From assembly GCA_001515945.1 (NCBI GenBank), contig LOER01000032.1:1-64000 (forward strand): a stretch of DNA of 64,000 nucleotides, given 5' to 3'. The notes under the pieces were generated by a model that did no database searches, was not told the origin of the DNA, and saw only the letters and a list, made by a program, of their open reading frames with translations. Shown here one piece after another: positions 38,453 through 46,310 of this stretch. Within the stretch, counting starts at the first letter, position 1. Every line of letters starts with the position of its first letter. The stretch is from Desulfitibacter sp. BRH_c19 (GTDB lineage: Bacteria > Bacillota > DSM-16504 > Desulfitibacterales > Desulfitibacteraceae). Position numbers and translations under genes: made by a program.

Positions 38453-38491
38453 AAAAAGCCTTATAATACCCTTTAGTCGGTATCATAAGGC
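38453..38491 (-). terminator. Intrinsic terminator after speD
   Basis: GCCTTATGATACC and GGTATTATAAGGC pair with one mismatch and a loop of about eight bases, followed on the minus strand by TTTTTATAT. It lies about 45 bases past the speD stop. Confidence 0.85.
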
Positions 38492-38536
38492 GCAACTAAC
38501 CTTCAGTATGTTTAATCAGTAAAATAAATATCCCTC

Positions 38537-38917
38537 CTATTGATTTACCACCTTTTTACCACAGGAAAAGCTATTAATACCCCTTAAAACTTCCTTACAC
38601 TCAATAGACTCGGCACTAAACATCTCTGTGAGGTAATTACAGGCATCCCACGGATTTACAGTTTCACCACAAGTAAAAACGTCAACTGCAGCGTATCCCA
38701 ATTCAGGCCATGTATGAATTGCTAGATGTGATTCTGATATAACAACAACACCACTTACACCTTGTGGACTAAACTTATGAAAAACTGCTTCTCTAACTTC
38801 TGCACCTGCTTCTAGTGCAGCTTTGACCATTATTCGTTCAACCTTTTCAACGTCATTTAAAATATCGAATTGACAACCATAGATTTCAGCCAAGATATGG
38901 CGACCTAATGCGTTCAA
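38537..38917 (-). CDS. speD: S-adenosylmethionine decarboxylase proenzyme
   Basis: Supplies decarboxylated SAM for spermidine synthesis. This is the short bacterial type (126 residues), which self-cleaves between E62 and S63 ([14 protein letters not shown]) to create the pyruvoyl group. The CxxE-type segment [10 protein letters not shown] is also present. The TTG start is supported by AGGAGG eight bases upstream. No spermidine synthase gene is adjacent. Confidence 0.95.
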   Translation of the reverse strand: MNALGRHILAEIYGCQFDILNDVEKVERIMVKAALEAGAEVREAVFHKFSPQGVSGVVVISESHLAIHTWPELGYAAVDVFTCGETVNPWDACNYLTEMFSAESIECKEVLRGINSFSCGKKVVNQ

Positions 38918-38993
38918 TTATCATTCCTCCTATCCAACTGTTTAATACAAAATCAATTTTAAACCACGAAAATCTTACTGTCAATCAAATTGT

Positions 38994-41237
38994 TTACAAT
39001 TTTTCAGCATTATTCTCCTTATAATACGATAGGCCTCCAAGATATAATAAAGGTGCAACAGCATAGATCAACATTGTAGCAGCAGCTACAATTCCAGAAT
39101 CATTTGCAATTAGGGCCGCAATGCTTCCCAGTATAATTGCAAAAAGTCCATTAAACATCTCTGGATAATGATTTTTAAGTTCCTTTATTAAATAAATAGG
39201 TCTAAAAAAAGCAACAATTAGAGCTACCATTGCAAGAAGGAAAACCCGACTCCAAATTGTATAGCGAAATAACTTTATATTCATAGCTATTTTTCTGGCG
39301 ATTATTTCCAAAATCGGTTCAAACCCTTCTATGAAAACCATTGATGCTGTTCTACCAAAGTGAGATTGTAAGTTAATATCCCTCATGCTATCTGCTATGG
39401 CAAAAGTTAGAATTGACGCAATCCCAACGGCTCCTGCCATTGAAAACTGAAAGACAGTTACTTTTTCAAAATACAAATGTAGTAATAAGTAACTAAAACC
39501 TACTGTTGCTGCAATTGTTCCGCCAAGATTACTACCCCAATTAGGAGAAGCGACCAAAAAGATGGTAAGAATAAGATATAAACTACAGGTATTTAAGACA
39601 TATTTATTCTTTTTAAACTTATCTAGTACACCACTTATTCCTATTATACTAGAACCTATTAATACACCTATATATTCATTTCCAATTCCATAATACCTAG
39701 CGCCTGCAAGGGGATCATATCCTAAGGTAGATTTTTTTATAAACTCTGCTCCAAAATACAGGTCAATTAATATGGCTAAAGAAGTAAATAAACCTATTAA
39801 AATAAAGGGAGTTAGGGTATCAATGTATTTGCCTGATTTAAAAACTATGTTTGGAAGTAAGGATATTGCTAATAACCCTAAGGCCAGAAAAAGGGCTATA
39901 ATAGTATACGGAATTAGTGATGTTACTGTTACTAAGCCAACTAATAACAGACCAAAGGGAACTGACATTAAAAATAATAATGGAAACCGTAAGTATAGTA
40001 AGAATTTTGGGAAGAAAAAAACCATCAACATAGCTAAAGCTAAAACAATTATCTGCAATGATATGTAACCTTTTACCAATACAGGGCGTGTGTTGTGAAT
40101 GAACTGCATAGAGTGATTCATGGTAATCAAATAATCTAAAGAATCTAAAGACTCAGTACTAATGCGTTTTGATATAACTGGTCTACCTGGTAAATTGTAT
40201 TTACCATCAAGATCTAGGCTCGATACTATTGTAGGTAATATGTCTATATTTGCGATAATACCTTCTCTTCTAGTACTAGAACTTATTAATAAACCAGGTT
40301 CTACTCCTTTTCCCCATAAAATTACTGGCACCATAAGATTATGAAAACTGTTTTGTTCACGTGTCGGAGCAGCACTAAGAAAAATTAATAAATCATTGTT
40401 TTTGTCCATTTCTTTTACTATGCTACTTATAAATGAATCCTGTAACTGTACAATTGATGTTTTTGTCGCCTGAAGCTGTTTTTCGTTAGCCATTTCTTGT
40501 ACTAATTGCAATCTTGTCCAATCGCCCATGTCAATACCAATAACTGAAATATCACTAGTTGCAGATTTAAATAATTTATTTATTTTATCATAATCAGTAA
40601 CAGAACTTAGAGAACCTATTTCCTGCTCCTTTATGGTATCAAATTGTGCTAGGGGAATCCTTCCTTTACTGTCCATGAACATTAGGGAAATCTGGTTATG
40701 AACTACCCCTAAATAACTACTAGTACCTATAATCATTGAAGATATTTTATTTTCTGCTAGTATATCTCCTAATCGTCCCCAATGACGTTTTTCTGAAATC
40801 TTGACCCTTTTAGAAGATTGAGTTATATCTAGAATAACACCACCATGTTCTGGAGGTGTTTCGCCAGTTAGACGTTGAAAAGTATTACCAGACTTTTCTC
40901 CGTTATAAATAGCCTGAGTTGAGTAAACCAATGCTGATGAATTTCCCCATTGACTAATAGTGCCTGACCCCAGGGTTATAAAACCATTTTCTTTGGTTCT
41001 AGGACCTGCTGTACTAGTATTCATTAAACCAATAGAGCCTTCACTAATAATTTGTTGTAAATTGTTAAACTCATATCTCTTAATCTCTTCAAGAGTTAAA
41101 CCTCCCAAATCAATAATAATAACTCGGGAGGTCGCCGTATCTGAGTATAGGTTGTTAGCCAAGGATGGATTGTAAAACCCTATTATTACATAAATAAGTA
41201 ATCCTAAAAAGAAACTATAGAAAATCTTGTTTTTCAT
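38994..41237 (-). CDS. Membrane protein with alkaline phosphatase-like extracellular domain
   Basis: A 747-residue protein. An N-terminal signal-anchor helix (about 5-25) is followed by an outside domain of about 340 residues. That domain resembles the alkaline phosphatase superfamily (RVIIIDLGGLTLEEI at its start, GIIANIDILPTIVSSLDL near its end). About ten hydrophobic helices then fill the C-terminal half. Classical metal ligands are only partly recognisable, so activity is uncertain. The gene ends at a spaced stop and starts ten bases after the glycosyltransferase, suggesting a joint role in envelope glycoconjugates. Confidence 0.7.
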   Translation of the reverse strand: MKNKIFYSFFLGLLIYVIIGFYNPSLANNLYSDTATSRVIIIDLGGLTLEEIKRYEFNNLQQIISEGSIGLMNTSTAGPRTKENGFITLGSGTISQWGNSSALVYSTQAIYNGEKSGNTFQRLTGETPPEHGGVILDITQSSKRVKISEKRHWGRLGDILAENKISSMIIGTSSYLGVVHNQISLMFMDSKGRIPLAQFDTIKEQEIGSLSSVTDYDKINKLFKSATSDISVIGIDMGDWTRLQLVQEMANEKQLQATKTSIVQLQDSFISSIVKEMDKNNDLLIFLSAAPTREQNSFHNLMVPVILWGKGVEPGLLISSSTRREGIIANIDILPTIVSSLDLDGKYNLPGRPVISKRISTESLDSLDYLITMNHSMQFIHNTRPVLVKGYISLQIIVLALAMLMVFFFPKFLLYLRFPLLFLMSVPFGLLLVGLVTVTSLIPYTIIALFLALGLLAISLLPNIVFKSGKYIDTLTPFILIGLFTSLAILIDLYFGAEFIKKSTLGYDPLAGARYYGIGNEYIGVLIGSSIIGISGVLDKFKKNKYVLNTCSLYLILTIFLVASPNWGSNLGGTIAATVGFSYLLLHLYFEKVTVFQFSMAGAVGIASILTFAIADSMRDINLQSHFGRTASMVFIEGFEPILEIIARKIAMNIKLFRYTIWSRVFLLAMVALIVAFFRPIYLIKELKNHYPEMFNGLFAIILGSIAALIANDSGIVAAATMLIYAVAPLLYLGGLSYYKENNAEKL

Positions 41238-41247
41238 TCTTTACCTC

Positions 41248-42435
41248 TCAATAATTTAAATTGATAGCTACTTCTGCTTTAACTTGATCTTCTATCATTA
41301 ATCCCTTCAAACATAGTACTTTTTCATAGATATGTTCTGTATCTTTAATCATCCTAGTTAAGGAAAACTTTTCCTCAACTGCTTGTCTAGCTGTATTACC
41401 CAAACGTTCAGCTTTTTGCCTGTGTATTAACAATTCCATTACACCACGTGATAATCCATTAATATCTCCTTTTTTTACAACCAGGCCAGTCTCTTCATTA
41501 ACAATCAACTCAGGAAGACCACCAGTATTATAGGCAACAATAGGTCTTCTCGACGCCATTGCCTCAAGGGCTGTAATGGATAAGCCTTCACTTAAAGAAG
41601 GTATTACAAGCACATTAATGATGGGAAGCAACATAGGTATATCTTTTCTATAACCACAAAAAATTATACGAGCTTCAATACCCATATCATAGGCTTGATC
41701 AACTAATGAGTCTCTCAACGGACCACTACCTATGATTAAAAATTGACATCCAGGTAGTTTTTTACTTACTATATCTGCCATTTTCAAAAAATGCTGTACT
41801 CCCTTTTCGGGAATCAGTCGTGCTATTACTCCTACTACTGGTTCTTTAATATCTAAGAGTAATGCTTCCTTAGCCGCATTGCAGTCGAACATCATTTCAA
41901 AGTCTTTTAAATTAACACCATTATATATGACAGATATTTTATCTTTTGAAAGGTTTTCGTTAAAGCATAGGTTATTTGCTAATGCATTTGAGACAGCAAT
42001 ATAGTGATCCGCACTAGGAACTAACTGACGTTGGAAATATGAAAACAGTTTACCCTTTAACCAAGACGCTGGGCACTGGTAAATGAAATTATGAACAGTA
42101 CTAACTGTGCCAGATATAGCCCCTAGTCTTTTTGCTGCTAATCTTCCAAAAACACCAGCTTTAGCACCATGGGTATGAATTAAATCAGGTTTTTCCACAT
42201 TAACTATATGAATAAGTTTATTTAAAGTTTTTAGATCGTTGCTTGGTGTAATATTTTCGGTTAGCTCCAAATTATAAACTTTACAATTTGTGTTCATTTT
42301 TGCAGCAACCCTAGCAGGGCATACTAATATTGATTCATAAATTGCTGGATTAATATTTTTTATCAAGCTCTGAACATGGTTATACATTCCACCCTCTGCA
42401 AGACGCAAAATATGCATTACTTTAAATTTAGTCAT
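41248..42435 (-). CDS. GT4-family glycosyltransferase
   Basis: A GT-B fold glycosyltransferase of 395 residues. The N-terminal acceptor domain has HILRLAEGGMYNHVQSL and the C-terminal donor domain has GVIARLIPEKGVQHFLK and the EGLSITALEAMASRRPIVAY nucleotide-sugar motif with both glutamates. It is cytoplasmic or peripheral to the membrane. It is paired with the membrane phosphatase-like gene downstream, so envelope polysaccharide or glycolipid synthesis is likely. The substrate is unknown. GAGG precedes the ATG. Confidence 0.88.
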   Translation of the reverse strand: MTKFKVMHILRLAEGGMYNHVQSLIKNINPAIYESILVCPARVAAKMNTNCKVYNLELTENITPSNDLKTLNKLIHIVNVEKPDLIHTHGAKAGVFGRLAAKRLGAISGTVSTVHNFIYQCPASWLKGKLFSYFQRQLVPSADHYIAVSNALANNLCFNENLSKDKISVIYNGVNLKDFEMMFDCNAAKEALLLDIKEPVVGVIARLIPEKGVQHFLKMADIVSKKLPGCQFLIIGSGPLRDSLVDQAYDMGIEARIIFCGYRKDIPMLLPIINVLVIPSLSEGLSITALEAMASRRPIVAYNTGGLPELIVNEETGLVVKKGDINGLSRGVMELLIHRQKAERLGNTARQAVEEKFSLTRMIKDTEHIYEKVLCLKGLMIEDQVKAEVAINLNY

Positions 42436-42631
42436 ATTTATAACCTCACTTTTCTTTTCATTACTTAATATACCCCTGATTTTTTAGTCAGTATGTATGA
42501 AGATTTTTCAATAGTTGTGTTAATGTTCTATAGTTGAAAAAAATATCTTTAGTATTTATATGAAAGCAACAAAATACCAAGCCTTACATCAAGTAAACCT
42601 TGGAATAATTTAAATATATATGAAAAATGTT

Positions 42632-44017
42632 TTATATCAATTGATTTAAGATAAATAATACAATTATTGCTACAACTAAGTGCATTAATCCAGCAAATAC
42701 CATCCACTTTAAGCTTTGAGTTTCTTTATGTATAGTTAACAATGTTGTTCCACATGGATAATGCAGAAGTGAAAATAACATAAAGGATAATGCAGTCATT
42801 AAGGTCCATCCATTATCTACAAGCAAAGTTTTTAGCGATAACAAACTATCCAACTCTAACATAGCTCCTTCAGCTAGATAACCCATTATTAGTATTGGCA
42901 ATACTATTTCATTTGCAGGTAACCCTAAAATGAAAGCTATTAGAATCATTCCATCAAGACCTATCATTTTGGCAAAAGGATCCAAATGATTAGCAGATTG
43001 GCTTAACAAGCTAAAATCCCCAATATAAATATTGGCAAGAATCCATACAATTGCTCCTGCCGGTGCAGCAACCTTAATAGCCCTCATTAGCACAAATAAT
43101 GTCCTATCGAATAACGACCTTATAATCACCTGCAGAATCTGTGGTTTTCTATATGGTGGAAGCTCTAATGTGAAAGCAGAAGGAATACCTCTTAAAAGGG
43201 TTTTTGATAGCATCCACGAAACGAGTAAGGTTGCTATTATGCCTATAAGAATCATTCCTATAACGGTCAATAATGGTGCAAAATTACCAATAGGAGTAAC
43301 AAAAACTCCTCCTAAAAAAATTGTTGCCATAACTATTAAAGTGGGAAATCTTCCATTGCATGGTACAAAATTGTTAGTTAAGATTGCAATTATTCTTTCC
43401 CTCGGTGAATCAATTATTCTGCAGGCTATTACTCCAGCGGCATTGCACCCAAATCCCATACTCATGGTTAAGGATTGTTTGCCGTGTGCACCAACTGATC
43501 TAAAAAGTTTATCTAGATTAAATGCTACTCGTGGTAAATAGCCGAAGTCTTCAAGCAAGGTGAATAGTGGAAAAAATATAGCCATTGGCGGTAACATCAC
43601 CGCAATTACCCATGCCAATGTACGATAGACACCTAACACAATAAATCCATGCAACCAATCTGGTGAACCAAAGTAAAAAAACATTTTAGTAAGATTTTCT
43701 TCTATCCAGAAAAACAGGTCATATAAAACATTGGCTGGATACTCGGCTCCTTCAAGTGTTATCCAGAAAACTAATGCAAGGATTGTAAGCATTATTGGAA
43801 AACCAATAAATTTAGAAGTTAAAATGTCATCTATCTTTCTTTCCCAATTTAATTTAGTGTTTGTTTCAGTCACTACTTCCTTTGAGATTGTTTCCGCCCT
43901 TTTGTATATATTGTTAACAAGTTTATCGCGTAAAGCTGATTTATGATAATTTCCATCTAGCCTTTTTGTAATCTCATCTAAACTCCTATGTACATGTGAT
44001 TGATTTACTGCACACAT
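42632..44017 (-). CDS. feoB2: Ferrous iron transporter FeoB, membrane half
   Basis: The 461-residue protein corresponds to the membrane portion of FeoB. It has two nucleoside-recognition (gate) domains with multiple helices, including GFGCNAAGVIACRIIDSPRERIIA and the conserved NNFVPCNGRFPTL segment. It lacks the GTPase domain, which is encoded by the preceding gene. The ATG has GAGGTG eight bases upstream and overlaps the end of that gene by 13 bases, so it is a separately initiated polypeptide and not merely a broken gene. Confidence 0.9.
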   Translation of the reverse strand: MCAVNQSHVHRSLDEITKRLDGNYHKSALRDKLVNNIYKRAETISKEVVTETNTKLNWERKIDDILTSKFIGFPIMLTILALVFWITLEGAEYPANVLYDLFFWIEENLTKMFFYFGSPDWLHGFIVLGVYRTLAWVIAVMLPPMAIFFPLFTLLEDFGYLPRVAFNLDKLFRSVGAHGKQSLTMSMGFGCNAAGVIACRIIDSPRERIIAILTNNFVPCNGRFPTLIVMATIFLGGVFVTPIGNFAPLLTVIGMILIGIIATLLVSWMLSKTLLRGIPSAFTLELPPYRKPQILQVIIRSLFDRTLFVLMRAIKVAAPAGAIVWILANIYIGDFSLLSQSANHLDPFAKMIGLDGMILIAFILGLPANEIVLPILIMGYLAEGAMLELDSLLSLKTLLVDNGWTLMTALSFMLFSLLHYPCGTTLLTIHKETQSLKWMVFAGLMHLVVAIIVLFILNQLI

Positions 44018-44772
44018 GTCATTTTCACCTCAGCATCTGCATCAAAATAGGATAGATAGTCTTTAATACCCTCTAAGAAAGTTGTATCACCTTCTATTAA
44101 CCTTAGTGCTACCCATCTAGAATTCAATCTACCTTTAAGGAGCCTATCTAAAGATGGTTCTATTTCTTTAATGTTTTTTTCAATTATGTCATCATATAAA
44201 GTAAGCCTAGGATTAGGTTCTATTGCTGCTGTAGCAACTTTATATACGGTAGCCATTAAATTATTAAGTCCTTTCCTATTACGTGCAACTGTTCCTACTA
44301 CTGGAACGCCGAGCTCACTCGATAATTTATCAAGGTCTATATTTATATTTTTTCTTTTTGCTTCATCCATTAAGTTGACACAAACAACAACATTCTTTGT
44401 AATTTCCATTACCTGCAAAACAAGGTTGAGATTTCTCTCTAGGCAGGTAGCATCTGTTACTACTATAGTAGCATCTGGATTTGCAAAGCATAAGAAGTCT
44501 CTTGCCACTAATTCATCAAGTGATGTAGACAGTAATGAATATGTTCCAGGTAAATCTACTAATGTACACAATTGTCCATTTAATATAAAGGATCCCTGAG
44601 ATTGCACTACAGTCTTTCCAGGCCAATTTCCAGTATGTTGCTTCATTCCTGTTAATGCATTAAAAACTGTACTTTTACCTGTGTTTGGATTACCAGCTAA
44701 GGCCACAACAAAGCTCCCTGACTCATTTGAAAGGTTAAATCTTTCATTTATATATTTAGTCCATTTATTCAT
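44005..44772 (-). CDS. feoB1: Ferrous iron transporter FeoB, GTPase half
   Basis: The 255-residue cytosolic part of FeoB. G-protein motifs are GNPNTGKST (27-35, G1), the switch region around TGNWPGKTV, DLPGTYSL (G3) and NLMD (G4). A helical domain follows and stops before the first membrane helix. The ATG at 44772 with GGAGGGTGAG upstream is chosen over the frame open to 44796. It is coupled to feoA upstream and to the membrane half downstream. Confidence 0.92.
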   Translation of the reverse strand: MNKWTKYINERFNLSNESGSFVVALAGNPNTGKSTVFNALTGMKQHTGNWPGKTVVQSQGSFILNGQLCTLVDLPGTYSLLSTSLDELVARDFLCFANPDATIVVTDATCLERNLNLVLQVMEITKNVVVCVNLMDEAKRKNINIDLDKLSSELGVPVVGTVARNRKGLNNLMATVYKVATAAIEPNPRLTLYDDIIEKNIKEIEPSLDRLLKGRLNSRWVALRLIEGDTTFLEGIKDYLSYFDADAEVKMTCVQ

Positions 44773-44789
44773 AATCTCACCCTCCATAA

Positions 44790-45044
44790 TTACCATAAAT
44801 TATCTTTTAAAGGACTGACTAATATTTTTTCTGCATCCACTTCTCGTAGTGCAATTATGGCACCACGAATAAAATAGGCAGTTGGATCTCCTATTGGACT
44901 TTTTCTTAAAACCTCAATTTTTGTACCGGAAACAAAACCTAAGTCAAGCAACCTCCTTCGAATTATTCCTTCGGAATTTATTTTAGAAACCATTCCTGTA
45001 GCACCAACTGGGATTTGTGATAAAGGTACAGGGATGTTTAACAT
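44790..45044 (-). CDS. feoA: Ferrous iron transport protein FeoA
   Basis: A small SH3-like protein (84 residues) needed for FeoB-dependent iron uptake. It has IPVGATGMVSKI, RRRLLDLGFVSGTKIEVLRKSPIGDP and ends with ALREVDAEKILV, all typical. GGGAGGCG precedes the ATG. It is the first gene of the feo operon and is divergent from the metal-dependent regulator gene. Confidence 0.95.
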   Translation of the reverse strand: MLNIPVPLSQIPVGATGMVSKINSEGIIRRRLLDLGFVSGTKIEVLRKSPIGDPTAYFIRGAIIALREVDAEKILVSPLKDNLW

Positions 45045-45084
45045 TTATTATTCGCCTCCCAAATTCTCTTAGAATTAATATCAC

Positions 45085-45114
45085 ATTATGTAAAAGGTAT
45101 AAATTTTGACACAA
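45085..45114 (-). promoter_or_regulatory. Candidate feo promoter
   Basis: On the minus strand TTGTGT (45109-45114) and CATAAT (45085-45090) are 18 bases apart, ending about 40 bases before feoA. The match is moderate. A perfect TTGACA is also present on the plus strand in the same stretch but lacks a good partner. Confidence 0.4.
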
Positions 45115-45176
45115 CTAAAACTATTAAAAGCAGTAAATTTTGTTAACATTTTTTAACATATTTTTAGCTAAACTTA

Positions 45177-45190
45177 TTAGTTCTGACTAA
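45177..45190. promoter_or_regulatory. Inverted repeat TTAGT-TCTG-ACTAA, candidate metal-regulator operator
   Basis: A dyad in the feoA/regulator divergent intergenic region. Its TTAG...CTAA arms resemble half-sites bound by DtxR/IdeR-type repressors. It lies about 50 bases upstream of the regulator start. A nearby near-repeat, TTAACA-TTTT-TTAACA, is direct rather than inverted. Binding is inferred. Confidence 0.35.
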
Positions 45191-45241
45191 CACTTTTTCG
45201 AATAAACAAATACTAAAGATTAATTTTTTGGAGGGCTCTAA

Positions 45242-45721
45242 ATGAACGAGAATAATGAGGAGTTCTATACTGCTCGAGGGTATGAGACTGCAGCTGGGGA
45301 AAATGTTTTAACCCCCAGTATGGAAGATTACTTAGAAATGATCTATCGATTAAGTAGAGAAAATGGTTATACACGTGTAACCGAACTTGCAGATAGTTTA
45401 AATGTTCAGCCTCCATCAGTAACAAAAATGATTCAAAAATTAAATGAAAAGGCCCTGTTAAATTATGAAAAATATGGGATGATCCATTTAACAGAAGAAG
45501 GAAAAAGATTAGGAAAGTATTTCCTGGAAAGACATAATACAATGCGAGAGTTTCTTAACTTGATTGGTGCCAATGATAATCTACAAAAGGATGTTGAAAC
45601 AATAGAACACTATATAAGCTTTACAACATATAAGGTTATATCTGCTTTAGTAGGTTTTTTGAAAGAAAATCCTGATATCCAGATTAAGTTCAAAGAATAC
45701 CAAAATAAAACAGGCCTCTAA
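45242..45721 (+). CDS. DtxR/MntR-family metal-dependent transcriptional regulator
   Basis: A 159-residue repressor with an N-terminal winged helix (VTELADSLNVQPPSVTKMIQKL) and a dimerisation domain, but no SH3-like third domain. The metal ligands known from MntR are all present at equivalent spacing: D29, E32, H98, E119, E122 and H123 (MEDYLEMI, ERHNT, DVETIEHY). It therefore probably senses manganese or ferrous iron. GGAGGG precedes the ATG. Divergent placement from feoAB suggests it controls iron uptake. Confidence 0.88.
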   Translation: MNENNEEFYTARGYETAAGENVLTPSMEDYLEMIYRLSRENGYTRVTELADSLNVQPPSVTKMIQKLNEKALLNYEKYGMIHLTEEGKRLGKYFLERHNTMREFLNLIGANDNLQKDVETIEHYISFTTYKVISALVGFLKENPDIQIKFKEYQNKTGL

Positions 45722-45744
45722 ATGACGCATCATGGCCTGTTTTC
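45707..45744 (+). terminator. Terminator of the regulator gene
   Basis: AAAACAGGCC and GGCCTGTTTT form a ten-base stem around a 17-base loop that contains the regulator's stop codon. Confidence 0.75.
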
Positions 45745-45752
45745 CACAAATT

Positions 45753-45974
45753 TTATATATCTATCTGATTGATAATATCTTTTAGCTCCTTAAGCTCAAC
45801 TGCTGAAAGAGTTACACCCTTACCCATTTTTTCGTGCTGTGGATCCCATTCACGTAAATCATATTTAGGTTCTCGTCCATTCCAGCTAATTAGATTAAGC
45901 TCCTTTTTCCATCCCTTTGTACTTTCCGACAAAGTACCTAGGCTTTTAACAATTTCATATTTAAACTCTGCCAT
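45753..45974 (-). CDS. YdbC/PC4-like single-stranded nucleic-acid-binding protein
   Basis: A 73-residue protein of the YdbC (PC4-like) family: GWKKELNLISWNGREPKYDLREWDPQHEKMGKG is diagnostic, and homologues bind single-stranded DNA as dimers. GGAGGTAGG precedes the ATG. Its end faces the regulator gene across a shared 30-base gap that contains the terminator. Confidence 0.9.
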   Translation of the reverse strand: MAEFKYEIVKSLGTLSESTKGWKKELNLISWNGREPKYDLREWDPQHEKMGKGVTLSAVELKELKDIINQIDI

Positions 45975-46150
45975 AAACCTACCTCCATTATTTTATACCA
46001 AACATTTGTTCTATAATACATTATAATTATAGTATTGTAAAGGGTATATTTCTAAAAAAGTTCAAGCTCATTTTTATTGGATATTGGAACTTTTTACAAT
46101 ATTTAATCTATCATATTAGATAAAAAACTTCTTAAAAGGGGGAAGTGTCC

Positions 46151-46271
46151 ATGCAAAACTTAAGTAATAGGCATCTACAAGGAATAGATGTTTCTCATTG
46201 GCAGGGAGTAATCGATTGGAAAGCTGTAAGAAACCAAATATAAATTTGCCTATTTAAAGGCACCCATTTAG
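46151..46271 (+). pseudogene. Remnant of a GH25 lysozyme N-terminus, frameshifted
   Basis: An ATG at 46151 with GGGGGGAAG upstream opens a 30-codon frame reading GIDVSHWQGVIDWKAVRNQI, the signature N-terminus of GH25 (Chalaropsis-type) muramidases with the first catalytic Asp. It stops at 46243. Homology continues in another frame at 46236-46271 as KYKFAYLKAP, matching the next conserved strand (KFAYLKA), and then ends. The gene is thus frameshifted and truncated; the remaining 150 or more residues are absent. Confidence 0.82.
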
Positions 46272-46300
46272 ATGTAGCTAATTTCTGAAACTGGTGCCTT
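46253..46300 (-). terminator. Possible terminator after the glutamate synthase-like gene
   Basis: AAGGCACC (46257-46264) and GGTGCCTT (46293-46300) can pair across a 28-base loop, followed on the minus strand by TTTAAATAGG. It lies just past the stop at 46311. The loop is long and the T tract weak. Confidence 0.4.
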
Positions 46301-46310
46301 CATGTATTGT

